From Legionella micdadei (GTDB taxonomy: Bacteria; Pseudomonadota; Gammaproteobacteria; Legionellales; Legionellaceae), in the NCBI RefSeq assembly GCF_000953635.1, contig NZ_LN614830.1:1355001-1419000 (forward strand): 64,000 nucleotides of DNA, read 5' to 3'. The notes beneath the pieces are model-generated. The model saw nothing but the letters and a program-made list of their open reading frames with translations. It searched no databases and was not told the origin of the DNA. Of the stretch, positions 47,326 through 56,364 are shown in pieces; the stretch's first letter is position 1; each line of letters begins with the position of its first letter. A program made the position numbers and the translations under genes.

Positions 47326-47667
47326 ATGAAATTAACTTCGATTCAACTGGCGCATTATGTTATTAAGTCGCTAGAGTATGGCAATTATCTTACTGAGAAT
47401 AGTATAGAAATTCTAAAGGAGAATAAATTAATCCAAATTTTTCTTGAGAAAGACGAGGAGCAGCTTGTTCATTGGCTCAACCATTCCCAATTAAAACATG
47501 AATTGGAAAAATATTTAACGGCAGCCTTTAATCAAATGGATTATGATCCCAACCCTGCCCAAGCCGCAATTATCAACGCTATTCTAAAAAAACATGTCAA
47601 TAACTTAATAAAAAAACAAACTGTTGATGAATTTTTTGTCAAAAAAGTTGATCCTGTGGAGAAGTAA
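47326..47667 (+). CDS. Small hypothetical protein
   Basis: Protein of 113 residues, mostly helical, with LVHWLNHSQLKHELEKYLTA and NAILKKHVNNLIKKQTVDEF. No signal peptide, membrane segment or known motif. No clear ribosome site was seen. It ends two bases before the convergent 47670 gene. A coding origin is supported by length and codon pattern only. Confidence 0.5.
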   Translation: MKLTSIQLAHYVIKSLEYGNYLTENSIEILKENKLIQIFLEKDEEQLVHWLNHSQLKHELEKYLTAAFNQMDYDPNPAQAAIINAILKKHVNNLIKKQTVDEFFVKKVDPVEK

Positions 47668-47669
47668 CC

Positions 47670-48335
47670 TCAATTTTGTTGGGCTATCTTATGTATCTGG
47701 CTTTTTTGCATATTATTAATCCATTTCTCTCTGTTGAGTTTACCCATATCAGCTTCCTTAATGACGTAATGGATAATATAAAGTCCGTCATTACCTCTTT
47801 TAACAATTTGTAATTCATTTTGTTTAAAATTTTCAGGTGAAAAAATGCGAAATTCGAAAATAACTTGTTGTGGTGTGTCATTAATTACATTAATAATCGG
47901 TTGAAAACCAGCGTCTTTCAATTGCTTAATGGCGAAATCCATATATTGTTTAGGGGTGATGGTATTTTGAATGCCTGGAATAAATTGACTGGTTACAAGT
48001 TCATGCCACTGGTTGATGTTATTGCCGGCAGGAATGTATTCTACTGTTGTAATCTCATCAGTTTTCTTGCCCCAAACTGCTTGCCAAGGGCGATCATCAA
48101 AAATAATCGTTTGAGTTTCATAATCTTTGATTTTAGGGTCAACTACAGAAGAGCCAGATGTAGGTTCATTAGTGCAATAAAGTGCATTCTTATAGGTGTA
48201 GAACTCAACACATTCTGCATTGTTTTCCTGGGTAACTTTGATTAATGATTGAGGATCCACGCCAGCTTGTGCATTAAGCATAAAAGACAGTAGCGTAATC
48301 GAAGAGATTAATCCTAATAATTTATCCGTTTTCAT
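47670..48335 (-). CDS. Hypothetical secreted protein
   Basis: Protein of 221 residues from ATG 48335 (an in-frame TTG lies 8 codons earlier). The signal peptide is MKTDKLLGLISSITLLSFML with cleavage after NAQA. The mature protein has two early Cys (NAECVEFYTYK, ALYCTNEP) that may bond, and a compact alpha-beta body (QYMDFAIKQLKDAGFQPIIN, EFRIFSPENFKQNELQIVKR). No known domain. Likely periplasmic. Confidence 0.6.
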   Translation of the reverse strand: MKTDKLLGLISSITLLSFMLNAQAGVDPQSLIKVTQENNAECVEFYTYKNALYCTNEPTSGSSVVDPKIKDYETQTIIFDDRPWQAVWGKKTDEITTVEYIPAGNNINQWHELVTSQFIPGIQNTITPKQYMDFAIKQLKDAGFQPIINVINDTPQQVIFEFRIFSPENFKQNELQIVKRGNDGLYIIHYVIKEADMGKLNREKWINNMQKSQIHKIAQQN

Positions 48336-48441
48336 TTTTCGAAGTGATTGAGTGAACAATGCTAGAGTATAGGATGTTTATGAAGAGTAAAGAATAGATT
48401 TTCTCTGAAAATTGAAAAATGAAGTTTTTAATTGACAGAAA

Positions 48442-48458
48442 TAGGGGAAATACCCCTA
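48442..48458 (-). terminator. Hairpin after the MDR gene
   Basis: TAGGGG and CCCCTA pair around AAATA. On the minus strand it is followed by a T-containing stretch (TTTCTGTCAATT), 38 bases after the stop of the 48496 gene. Confidence 0.45.
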
Positions 48459-48495
48459 AAATTTGTGCTAGGCTAAATTTTAGGAGGTGTTTCGC

Positions 48496-49500
48496 TTAAA
48501 AGCCAGAGAGGACTATTTTCCCGCGCGATTTGCCGGATATAAGCAATTCATGCGCTTTGTTTAAGTTAGCCGCATTAATAGAGCCAAAATGCTGGTTGAG
48601 AGTGGTTTTAATAACCCCTTTATCCACTAATTCCGCAACCTGAGTTAATATTCGGTACTGATTAATCATGTCATGAGTTTTATACATCGAACGGGTGAAC
48701 ATCATTTCCCAGTGAATGGAAAGGCTTTTTAACTTAAATATTCTGAAATCCAGATTCTCAGGGTCATCAATTAAGGCAAATTTAGCTTGTGGTTTAAGGC
48801 AATTAACCAATTCAACTGCGTGTTCGCCGCTGTGTGTTAAACTTATGACATAATCGACTTGACCAAGCCCTAATTTTTCTAACTGTTCCAACATTGGCTT
48901 ATTATGGTCAATGACATAATGAGCACCGTGCTCTTTGATCCATTTCTGGGATTCTTCACGTCCAGCAGTACCGATAACGGTTAACTCTGTCAGTTTGCGC
49001 GCAAGTTGTACCAATACGGAGCCTACTCCCCCTGCAGCCCCTGTAATGAGTAAACTTCCCTTCTGATTAGGAGTGATAGTTAATCGGTCAAATAAAATTT
49101 CCCAGGCGGTAATGGAAGTTAACGGCAAAGCGGCAGCTTGCTCAAAGGACAAGTTTTTCGGCTTTAATCCAACAATTCGTTCATCAATCAGGCAAAATTC
49201 ACTGTTGCAGCCTGCACGGGTTACATCGCCTGCAAACCAAACCTCGTCACCTGGTTTGAAAAGAATGACCCTGTCACCAATCTCCTTAACAACCCCCGAT
49301 GCATCCCACCCCAGTATGCGGTGATGTCCTTCCTCAAGCTGTATTCGTTTACGCATTTTGTAATCGATAGGATTCACTGCAATGGCCTTAACCTCTATTA
49401 ATAAATCGTGGCCAGTGGGTTTGGGTACTGGTAATTCTAGGTCGGCAAGTGGATTAATTGCTTCATTGGGTTTTGCTTTTATACAGCCAATCGCCTTCAT
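48496..49500 (-). CDS. Zinc-free alcohol dehydrogenase/quinone reductase (MDR family)
   Basis: Protein of 334 residues. GroES-like N-terminal half (LLIEVKAIAVNPIDYKMRKR, GWDASGVVKEIGDRVILFK) and NADPH-binding Rossmann half (SLLITGAAGGVGSVLVQLAR). No zinc-binding Cys cluster is evident, so it belongs to the quinone oxidoreductase-like branch. C-terminal ISGKSRGKIVLSGF is typical. It is divergent from the phzF-family gene. Substrate is open. Confidence 0.88.
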   Translation of the reverse strand: MKAIGCIKAKPNEAINPLADLELPVPKPTGHDLLIEVKAIAVNPIDYKMRKRIQLEEGHHRILGWDASGVVKEIGDRVILFKPGDEVWFAGDVTRAGCNSEFCLIDERIVGLKPKNLSFEQAAALPLTSITAWEILFDRLTITPNQKGSLLITGAAGGVGSVLVQLARKLTELTVIGTAGREESQKWIKEHGAHYVIDHNKPMLEQLEKLGLGQVDYVISLTHSGEHAVELVNCLKPQAKFALIDDPENLDFRIFKLKSLSIHWEMMFTRSMYKTHDMINQYRILTQVAELVDKGVIKTTLNQHFGSINAANLNKAHELLISGKSRGKIVLSGF

Positions 49501-49600
49501 ACGATGTCCTTTAATTTTGAGTTTATGTGATTCCCGCTGATGAATTAACTAAAGCCTAACAATCCTGTGGTATTCTAAGCAAACAATTTAAGGAGTTGTT

Positions 49601-50389
49601 ATGAAAAATCAAGTCATGTATCAAGTTGATGCGTTTACATCAACACTATTTTCAGGTAATCCCGCAGCGGTTTGTCCGTTAAGTGAATGGCTGAGTGATG
49701 ATTTGATGCAGGCAATTGCAAACGAAAATAACTTGTCAGAAACTGCATTTATTGTGAGGGAAGGGGAACATTACCGAATCCGCTGGTTTACTCCGAACGC
49801 TGAAGTGGCACTCTGTGGACATGCAACTCTCGCTTCCGCTTTTGTGGTATTTGAAATGCTGGGACACGAAAGCGATACCGTCATTTTTAATAGTTTAAGT
49901 GGTCAACTGCAAGTCACCAAGCAGCAAGAGCAATTACAAATGGATTTCCCTGCTTTGCCTTACAAGCCAATTACCCCTTCACCGGCGCTCCTTAACGCCA
50001 TGAATGTATCGCCAAAAGAAGTTTATGAAAGCACCTTTGATTTATTGTTGATTTTTGATGATGAAATGAAGGTAAAAGAAGCGAAGCTTGATCTTAATGC
50101 TATAGCCCAATTACAAAATAGGGGTGTTATTTTATCCTCTCCTTCAACAACTGCCGATGTTTATTCACGGTGTTTTTATCCAGGTTGCGATGTTCCAGAG
50201 GATCCTGTAACCGGTTCTGCTCATTGCGTTATTGCACCTTATTGGTCCAAACGATTTGGAAAAAAATCGATTCATGCATTGCAAGGTGGTAAGCGACAAG
50301 GAGAGCTTTTATGCGAAGTGAAGGGTGATCGAGTTATGCTATCAGGAAACTGCCGCCTTTATTTACAAGGCCATATTATGTTGTCGTGA
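49601..50389 (+). CDS. PhzF-family epimerase/isomerase
   Basis: Protein of 262 residues. YQVDAFTSTLFSGNPAAVCP, the catalytic-Glu segment NENNLSETAFIVR, EVALCGHATLASAFVVFEM and EDPVTGSAHCVIAPYW are conserved in PhzF/YddE. Members isomerise a small acid substrate (as in phenazine synthesis), but most have no known role; no phenazine genes are nearby. AAGGAG precedes the ATG. Confidence 0.92.
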   Translation: MKNQVMYQVDAFTSTLFSGNPAAVCPLSEWLSDDLMQAIANENNLSETAFIVREGEHYRIRWFTPNAEVALCGHATLASAFVVFEMLGHESDTVIFNSLSGQLQVTKQQEQLQMDFPALPYKPITPSPALLNAMNVSPKEVYESTFDLLLIFDDEMKVKEAKLDLNAIAQLQNRGVILSSPSTTADVYSRCFYPGCDVPEDPVTGSAHCVIAPYWSKRFGKKSIHALQGGKRQGELLCEVKGDRVMLSGNCRLYLQGHIMLS

Positions 50390-50412
50390 GAAGGAATTGG
50401 GAAAAGCGAAGG

Positions 50413-50438
50413 GGCTCCTTTCGCTGCGTTCGGGATGA
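50413..50438. repeat. Dispersed repeat-like segment
   Basis: CTCCTTTCGCTGCGTTCGGG plus ATG resembles the core of the repeats at 4883-4909 and 18521-18546. It lies between the phzF-family gene and the chagasin-like gene. Confidence 0.35.
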
Positions 50439-50483
50439 AGGCGATTTCAAAGACTTGTAGTATACTTTAAAAAAATACTCCAG

Positions 50484-50876
50484 ATGGACCCTTATATGAT
50501 GAGAACGATATTAGGTAGTTTATTGTTGTTTTGGGGCGCCTTAGCTACTGCTGCCGCATCAGATCCTATGACAGTTAATGTCGATCCAAAGCAATCAAAA
50601 TTTCAGGTTACCTTATCTTCAAATCCAACAACAGGTTACCAATGGACGGTGACTAAGTACGATAAATCCCTTTTACAACTTGTATCAAGCCAATACATTG
50701 CTCCACAATCAAAATTAATTGGTGCAGGAGGGCAGATGATGTTTACTTTTGAGTTGGTTGGAGGCAAAACGTATCCTGCAAGTACGACTATTAACTTCAA
50801 ATACGCCCGTCCTTGGGAACCAGAAAATGGTAGTTCGAAAACAGTAACTGTTAATTTTAAGAGCATCAATAACTAA
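50484..50876 (+). CDS. Chagasin-type (I42) cysteine protease inhibitor
   Basis: Protein of 130 residues with a signal peptide (about residues 6-25, ALATAAA). The three I42 loops are recognisable: NPTTGYQWTV, IGAGGQMMFTFEL and ARPWEPENGS. Chagasins block papain-type cysteine proteases by inserting these loops in the active-site cleft. ATG 50496 or 50499 could also be the start, with a better signal peptide. It would be periplasmic or secreted. The target protease, own or host, is not known. Confidence 0.85.
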   Translation: MDPYMMRTILGSLLLFWGALATAAASDPMTVNVDPKQSKFQVTLSSNPTTGYQWTVTKYDKSLLQLVSSQYIAPQSKLIGAGGQMMFTFELVGGKTYPASTTINFKYARPWEPENGSSKTVTVNFKSINN

Positions 50877-50960
50877 CTTATTAAATACTCTATTTTCCCA
50901 TTGTTTTTAACACGCTGATAAGGTACTTTATTTTCTGAATTTTCTGATTAGGGATGATAA

Positions 50961-52097
50961 ATGAAACGGCTTTGTCTTAAGTCCGGTACCTTTGCTCTAA
51001 TGTCTTTATTCTTAAATCAATCTTTCTCGCATGCCGTGACTTTCTATGGTTTAGAAAGCATAAAACATTATCATGGTAATGAGAGAGGGTCTTTTTTTGT
51101 TCAACTTGGAAATTTCTCAGCCAAATTAAATGCCTATCATTTTCAGGAAAAAATGCAGGCGAAAATCGAACACACTGTTAAAATTGAACGCAGAGGTGGA
51201 AATTATGTGGTGATGGTTGGTCCTTTAAGTTCCATAACCGAAGTAAGAAAAGTAGTCCTACAAGCAAGGTCAAGGTTTGTCCGAAAACAAGTCCCGAGAG
51301 CATCCATTTTTAAGCGAGGGCAAAAGGGCCTTGCAGCAACGAATACAAAAAAAATCATATTGGAGAAGGAGCCACTGGAAAAAGAACCGCCGGTTGAACA
51401 TTTTGCTTTAATTAATGAAAACTGGTACATCGGTGTTTTAGGGGGTGTTCAATGGAATGATATTACCCAGAAGATAACCGTCAATAATGGGTCTAATGCT
51501 CAATCCCCATACAACCAAGATACTTTCCTTACCGGGGTGCATGATCAGGCCTTTGCAGGAGCTGCTGGAGGGTATCGTTGGGAGCTTAATAACAGTTGGG
51601 TACCTGCAGTGGCTTTGGGGTTACGTTATCACCGAGTTTTCGCCCGTGATGTAGGTAAATCAATTCTTCAATACTCAATGCTCGAATTTGGCAATTATAA
51701 CTACAGTTGGCAAATATACTCCGATGTCGCATTGGCAACAGCAAAAGTCAATTTTTTTCAATATAGGGTGTTTTCTCCCTATTTAAGCGGGGGATTTGGT
51801 GCTGCTTTTAACAGAGCCCGCGGCTACAGTGAAGCTGCCTTATCAGGAGTCACACCACGAATCAGCCCCGCTTTTGCAGACAATTGGACTACTCAATTTG
51901 CCTACAATTTGGGAGCGGGTCTAGACCTTCAGCTTGGTAGCCGTTTTATTGTCTCCTTGGGGTATGAGTACCAAGATCTTGGTAGTGTGTCGTCTGGAAG
52001 TGGGATGGGCACTTGGGCAGGGCAATCACTTAATTTAGGGGATTATAAATCCAATGCTGCCATGTTAAGTGTGAGTTATTTATTAGGTGATCGTTAG
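50961..52097 (+). CDS. SPOR-like plus outer-membrane barrel protein (paired with 52156)
   Basis: Protein of 378 residues. Signal peptide (about 1-25, ending SHA). Residues about 45-105 resemble a SPOR domain (SFFVQLGNFSAKLNAYHF and GGNYVVMVGPLSSITEVRKV), which binds denuded peptidoglycan. From about 150 comes a beta-barrel with WYIGVLGGVQWND, SGGFGAAFNRARGYSEA and SLGYEYQDLG. The barrel resembles the 11981 product. It is followed 58 bases on by the secreted thaumatin-like gene. A barrel with a peptidoglycan anchor is unusual. Confidence 0.72.
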   Translation: MKRLCLKSGTFALMSLFLNQSFSHAVTFYGLESIKHYHGNERGSFFVQLGNFSAKLNAYHFQEKMQAKIEHTVKIERRGGNYVVMVGPLSSITEVRKVVLQARSRFVRKQVPRASIFKRGQKGLAATNTKKIILEKEPLEKEPPVEHFALINENWYIGVLGGVQWNDITQKITVNNGSNAQSPYNQDTFLTGVHDQAFAGAAGGYRWELNNSWVPAVALGLRYHRVFARDVGKSILQYSMLEFGNYNYSWQIYSDVALATAKVNFFQYRVFSPYLSGGFGAAFNRARGYSEAALSGVTPRISPAFADNWTTQFAYNLGAGLDLQLGSRFIVSLGYEYQDLGSVSSGSGMGTWAGQSLNLGDYKSNAAMLSVSYLLGDR

Positions 52098-52155
52098 CTA
52101 AAGTGGCTTATTCTACTGGGCCTGCCACCTATTACTGTAAGGATTTGGAGGAATA

Positions 52156-54171
52156 ATGGGTATTGTTCGTATAGCCCTAATATGGGTTTTGTCCTTTTTT
52201 TATGCCCAAGGGAGCATAGCAGCCATCGATCCAGTTGCTTGGTCTCTTCAGCCTGCAACAGGGTTTTCTCCAATAGCTCCTGGAGGCAATTCCACTGTGC
52301 TCTACACGCTTTTTAATAATCTCCCTTTTATTACAACAATAAATACGACATTCACCAAAAGCCCTGAGTGGTTTTTTATTCAAGATAGTTGCAATGGCGC
52401 GCCCTTGTTACCTGGTGGCTTTTGTATGATAGCGATCACTTTTTTACCGCAAGCAGAGGGGACATCTTTTATCCAGCTGACTTATGGTTACCATAATAAT
52501 CGAATTCCCTTGAATCCTTTATTTGCTGTTGCTCAACGAGTCACTCCTCCTACGCCTAATTGCATCTCATCGCCAACAGTGACTTTACCCTTGCCGACAA
52601 ATGTTTTTCAGTTTTCTGATAATATAGTGCAGTATACTTTCACCAATACATGTCCCACAAATGCCTCAATAGGACTGGTAAATGTAAACGCCACGCTCGG
52701 TAATACATTGCTCGCTTCCAATGCCCAGGTAACGCTAACTGTTGGGAAAGATAATTGCTCGAATAAAACACTTTCTCCTTTTGGAAGCTGTACGGTTTCA
52801 GCCTCAGTTATTCCCCAGACAACAGGTACTCTGACTGTAACAGCAGGGACTGTATCCCAAGGAGTTCCTGTAAGCGCTGCAACATCAGCTCCCGTTTCAG
52901 CGAATAATTATCAACATACGGTTACTTTTGTTAACCAATGTCCTTTCCCTGTCTGGTATGGTGTGGCAAATGATTCGCCTAACAAATTAGATCCAACTTC
53001 TCCGGCAAGCCCTGATGATTATTTGCTGAATGCACAGGTTCCAGGTCAGCCGCCAACCACAAAATCACTTACTTTCCCAGTGGAGTATATTGGAGAATTT
53101 TTTGCAAGAACAGGATGTCAAACAATTGGCAATCAGCTTTTTTGTCAAACAGCCCAATGTACCCCTGATGCCCCTCCGAATGGTGGTCGGTGCTTACTTA
53201 ACCAGGAGCCATCTCCACCTTTTACTAAAATAGAAATGAATTTCTTTAACACGGCTCAAGGAGATGGTTCTTTTGATGGTGTTTATGATATTTCTCTGAT
53301 TGAAGGATTTAATGTTCCAGTTGAAATGAAGGCGCTTGGCCCGCAAGCAACAGTCACACCATTCCCTCCAGCCAATAATACCGCGTTTCAATGCGGAGGG
53401 GCAGGAGCACCTTTTCAGGCGGCTAACCCACCAACACCTGACGCACCTCTAGGATCTTGTCCTTGGGTTGTAACTCCACCAAACAATGGGGTGCTTGCGC
53501 CACAATTTTTTAATTTTGTTACGGACGGTGATGAAGCTGCTGGACAAAATAACTGCAGTTGCACTGCCGCAAACCCAGTTTGCGGTATAGCGTTTAAGGC
53601 GGCAGATCCGCAAAAAGGGAATTTAATCATGTCTTGTGGCCAGCTCTTAGGTACCTGGGCACTCAAAACGCTGTGCACCCAGCCTTTTGCTACCACAGTG
53701 ACGCTTACACCTAATAATGATACCCGCCTAAGATACAATTGTGATGAGGATATCAGTACTGTTCCGGGTACTCAGCCAGGCTATACAGCAGGTACTACGC
53801 TGTCTGATATTTATGGGTGTAACTTTAACCCTTCGATTCCCACAGTCCTTAATTCCTGCTATAAGTCTGGTGTTTCTAATAATCTATGTTGCGGAGCAGT
53901 CGATTGGAATACCACTAACCCCTATGTGACCGCTCAAGATACGCAAGCCAGTGATACCAATTCTGATTGGGGAAGCCCAACTTCAGTTTCACCTATTGTT
54001 CCTTCTCCTTATGAGACCATAGTATGGTATAAAAATGCTTGTCCGACAGCGTATAGCTACCCATTTGATGATCACTCAGGTTCTTTTTTCTGTAAACAAT
54101 CACCTTCAGGGACAAATGTGAAAATGAACTATCAGGTGGTATTTTGTCCAGGCGGGTTAACAGGGCATTAA
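52156..54171 (+). CDS. Secreted thaumatin-like protein with N-terminal adhesin-like module
   Basis: Protein of 671 residues with a signal peptide (about 1-23). Residues 24-140 are similar to the N-terminus of the 12741 product. A second Ig-like stretch runs to about 240. From about 255 to the end there is a thaumatin-like domain: VTFVNQCPFPVWYGVAN, Cys-rich centre, and the end signature YKNACPTAYSYPFDDHSGSF with paired Cys. Thaumatin-like proteins are common in plants and fungi and rarer in bacteria; functions include glucan binding and osmotin-like activity. GGAGGA precedes the ATG. Confidence 0.78.
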   Translation: MGIVRIALIWVLSFFYAQGSIAAIDPVAWSLQPATGFSPIAPGGNSTVLYTLFNNLPFITTINTTFTKSPEWFFIQDSCNGAPLLPGGFCMIAITFLPQAEGTSFIQLTYGYHNNRIPLNPLFAVAQRVTPPTPNCISSPTVTLPLPTNVFQFSDNIVQYTFTNTCPTNASIGLVNVNATLGNTLLASNAQVTLTVGKDNCSNKTLSPFGSCTVSASVIPQTTGTLTVTAGTVSQGVPVSAATSAPVSANNYQHTVTFVNQCPFPVWYGVANDSPNKLDPTSPASPDDYLLNAQVPGQPPTTKSLTFPVEYIGEFFARTGCQTIGNQLFCQTAQCTPDAPPNGGRCLLNQEPSPPFTKIEMNFFNTAQGDGSFDGVYDISLIEGFNVPVEMKALGPQATVTPFPPANNTAFQCGGAGAPFQAANPPTPDAPLGSCPWVVTPPNNGVLAPQFFNFVTDGDEAAGQNNCSCTAANPVCGIAFKAADPQKGNLIMSCGQLLGTWALKTLCTQPFATTVTLTPNNDTRLRYNCDEDISTVPGTQPGYTAGTTLSDIYGCNFNPSIPTVLNSCYKSGVSNNLCCGAVDWNTTNPYVTAQDTQASDTNSDWGSPTSVSPIVPSPYETIVWYKNACPTAYSYPFDDHSGSFFCKQSPSGTNVKMNYQVVFCPGGLTGH

Positions 54172-54296
54172 TTCTGATTATTTGCTATTGCAATAAGAGC
54201 CTCTGAACCAGGTTATTACCGAGAGTCAGGAGGTTCTCCCCTGCACGCTGGATAACCTGATTATGTTTCCAAGAAGCTAACTGCTAAATTTACCGA

Positions 54297-55094
54297 TTAA
54301 GGGGGCGTTATACCCGGAGCTTGTTCATCTTGTGCACGCTTTTTAATGTTTTCCAAAGCTTCTGTGTCTGGTACCACCTGATCGAGGCTAAAATAAGCCC
54401 GAGTGATGGGATCGCGCCGTAAAGCTGGGTTGCTCGGACTGCGCTCCCTTATTTGCAAGATGTCGTGTAAATCATACAACTCATTGGATACTCCGCCAGC
54501 AAGTAATGGATTGGGTAAACGAACTGGAATTCTAGGGACTCCAAAAGAAATAGGGGAGCGCATTGATTCGCCAAATACACGGGTAGTAACCAATTGCTTA
54601 AATTTTTCCTCAAGGTTTTCAGATACGCAGTTTATGATGTGTTTCTGCATGGAACCGCTGAACCTATCCCAACGATCTTTAATTTCATCTGGAATAAGCG
54701 CCCAGGTTTTTTCATCGACATTGAGATGATCAGGTTTCTCTTTTTGAACACCCAATAAGGACAGTAGTTTGTGGGGATTCACCGCAGTAATAATTTTAGA
54801 AGGGGTAATCACACTGATGTCACTTGTAACCCTAACATTACTGAACCCTTCAACGTAATCAAGTACATCTTTTTCTTGGAGTTTACTCAATAACTTGTCA
54901 ACGTGTCTTTTTTGAGTTTCAGAGGGTGGATGTTGGCTGCTTTCACGGAGAACTAATTTTGAACCCGTGTAGTCAACCCTATAATTGCTGTCACAATCCA
55001 GATGTTTTAATAACAGCTCAAGGATTTCTTTTGTTAGCATGGTTAGCTTTAGTTTAAACTGGCGTCTTCGGACATCATGTAAATTGGAAGCCAT
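54297..55094 (-). CDS. Hypothetical protein, effector candidate
   Basis: Protein of 265 residues, charged and helical, with no signal peptide. The C-terminal SNPALRRDPITRAYFSLDQV followed by VPDTEALENIKK has the look of a divergent U-box or similar host-like module, but the match is weak. A TGGAG ribosome site precedes the ATG. It lies alone after the thaumatin gene. It could be a Dot/Icm substrate, by context only. Confidence 0.5.
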   Translation of the reverse strand: MASNLHDVRRRQFKLKLTMLTKEILELLLKHLDCDSNYRVDYTGSKLVLRESSQHPPSETQKRHVDKLLSKLQEKDVLDYVEGFSNVRVTSDISVITPSKIITAVNPHKLLSLLGVQKEKPDHLNVDEKTWALIPDEIKDRWDRFSGSMQKHIINCVSENLEEKFKQLVTTRVFGESMRSPISFGVPRIPVRLPNPLLAGGVSNELYDLHDILQIRERSPSNPALRRDPITRAYFSLDQVVPDTEALENIKKRAQDEQAPGITPP

Positions 55095-55250
55095 TGATTA
55101 TCTCCAGAGAATCTAAATAATCACTGATTGTAGATTTTTTAAACATCAAGGTCAAGATGAGAGTGGCAAAGTGACCTGACTCATCCATGGCCTTAATCAG
55201 ACTGCCCGCTAGACAGTCAACATCATTCCACTACCCACCCATTATTATCA

Positions 55251-56051
55251 CTAGTCTCTATGCTTCTTGTGTCTGGCCGCAGGACTGACAATGGTCTTAT
55301 CAAGGCCTTTATTAAACATATCTGCTGAATAAAGCGGGCGAATGGTCACCACCGTTCCTGCGAAATTATTTTTTTTACTCGCTGCTTTAACAAAATCATG
55401 ATTCAGCCATTTTGCATCTTCAATAAACATGCGGACGCAACCGTGGCTTGCACGATAGCCCGGTATATCCTCTGAACCATGTAAGGCGAACCCTTTATGG
55501 AAAAACATGCAATAGGGCATACTTGCCCCTCCTTTCCCTGCAGGAAAAGCATTGGAGACGCAATGCTCGCCTTCTTTGCTAAATACTCTGAATATGCCAG
55601 TTAAAGTACGACATGTATTGCTACTATTATCGGAGCATTTATCACTTCCTGATGAAATAGGACCCCATTTAATCAAATGGCCTTGTTCATCATAAGCTGC
55701 CCAAGCTAATTTCTCTTGATCAACAATGATTTGATTATCAGAAGAAGGAGGAATCTTTAAAGGAAAAGGGGATAAATCAAACAGGTTGACTGAATTTAAA
55801 TTTTGCGGAATCGCGATCACTTGGCCTTCATACAAGGGATTATAAGTACGGTTTAATCGCTGAACAAGGTCGCGTTGTGTTTCATCTGGAAATAATTTTT
55901 TCCAACTTTCTCCACCTTTAATTTTGATGCACTGATATTGAGGGTATTTGCATAAACCAGTTCCGTAATACGTTGGTTCTGATTCATCTTTTGCTGCTTT
56001 CGAAATCACGGGTAATAAGGATATTATTATCAAAATAATTAGTCGCTTCAT
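55251..56051 (-). CDS. L,D-transpeptidase (YkuD) with signal peptide
   Basis: Protein of 266 residues from ATG 56051 (GGGGA site); a longer frame starts at 56114. Signal peptide MKRLIILIIISLLPVISKA. Residues about 45-85 (GESWKKLFPDETQRDLVQRL, GQVIAIPQNL) resemble LysM-like cell-wall binding. The YkuD domain has FALHGSEDIPGYRASHGCVR with His and Cys active-site residues. Such enzymes form 3-3 peptidoglycan cross-links or attach Braun-type lipoproteins in the periplasm. A PYCMFFHKGF segment precedes the motif. Confidence 0.92.
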   Translation of the reverse strand: MKRLIILIIISLLPVISKAAKDESEPTYYGTGLCKYPQYQCIKIKGGESWKKLFPDETQRDLVQRLNRTYNPLYEGQVIAIPQNLNSVNLFDLSPFPLKIPPSSDNQIIVDQEKLAWAAYDEQGHLIKWGPISSGSDKCSDNSSNTCRTLTGIFRVFSKEGEHCVSNAFPAGKGGASMPYCMFFHKGFALHGSEDIPGYRASHGCVRMFIEDAKWLNHDFVKAASKKNNFAGTVVTIRPLYSADMFNKGLDKTIVSPAARHKKHRD

Positions 56052-56364
56052 GATAAAATCCCCATCTATTTTCCATAATGGTGCGGACTTGCTAAAAGAA
56101 ATTGATAACGACAAACCGTATGAGCCAATAGATAATTAGATTAATGCAAAACAAATTCTACTGCCTCACCAAATTTTTCAATTTCCTTTCACAATTATAG
56201 TAATGAACTGATGTGGTTACCAATAAAGCAAGGTTTCATTTGGATTAGGATATTCTTCCTAGAAAATTGAAATCTATTAGTGTGTGTTTTTAAGGAGGTA
56301 AAATACAAACCGGCAATATCTTTATCCTTTTTAAAGGGGGTTAATCCTTGGGTGTTCCAGTAAA
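56052..56364. other. 313-base spacer, no gene seen
   Basis: AT-rich spacer between two minus-strand genes. It presumably holds the promoter of the L,D-transpeptidase gene. An AAGGAGG site at about 56293 on the plus strand has no start codon after it, so nothing is called. Confidence 0.4.

Noticed and set aside
53415-53738. 107-codon minus-strand frame within the thaumatin-like gene
   Set aside because: Shadow of a strongly supported coding region; Cys/Pro codons of the real gene create the open frame.
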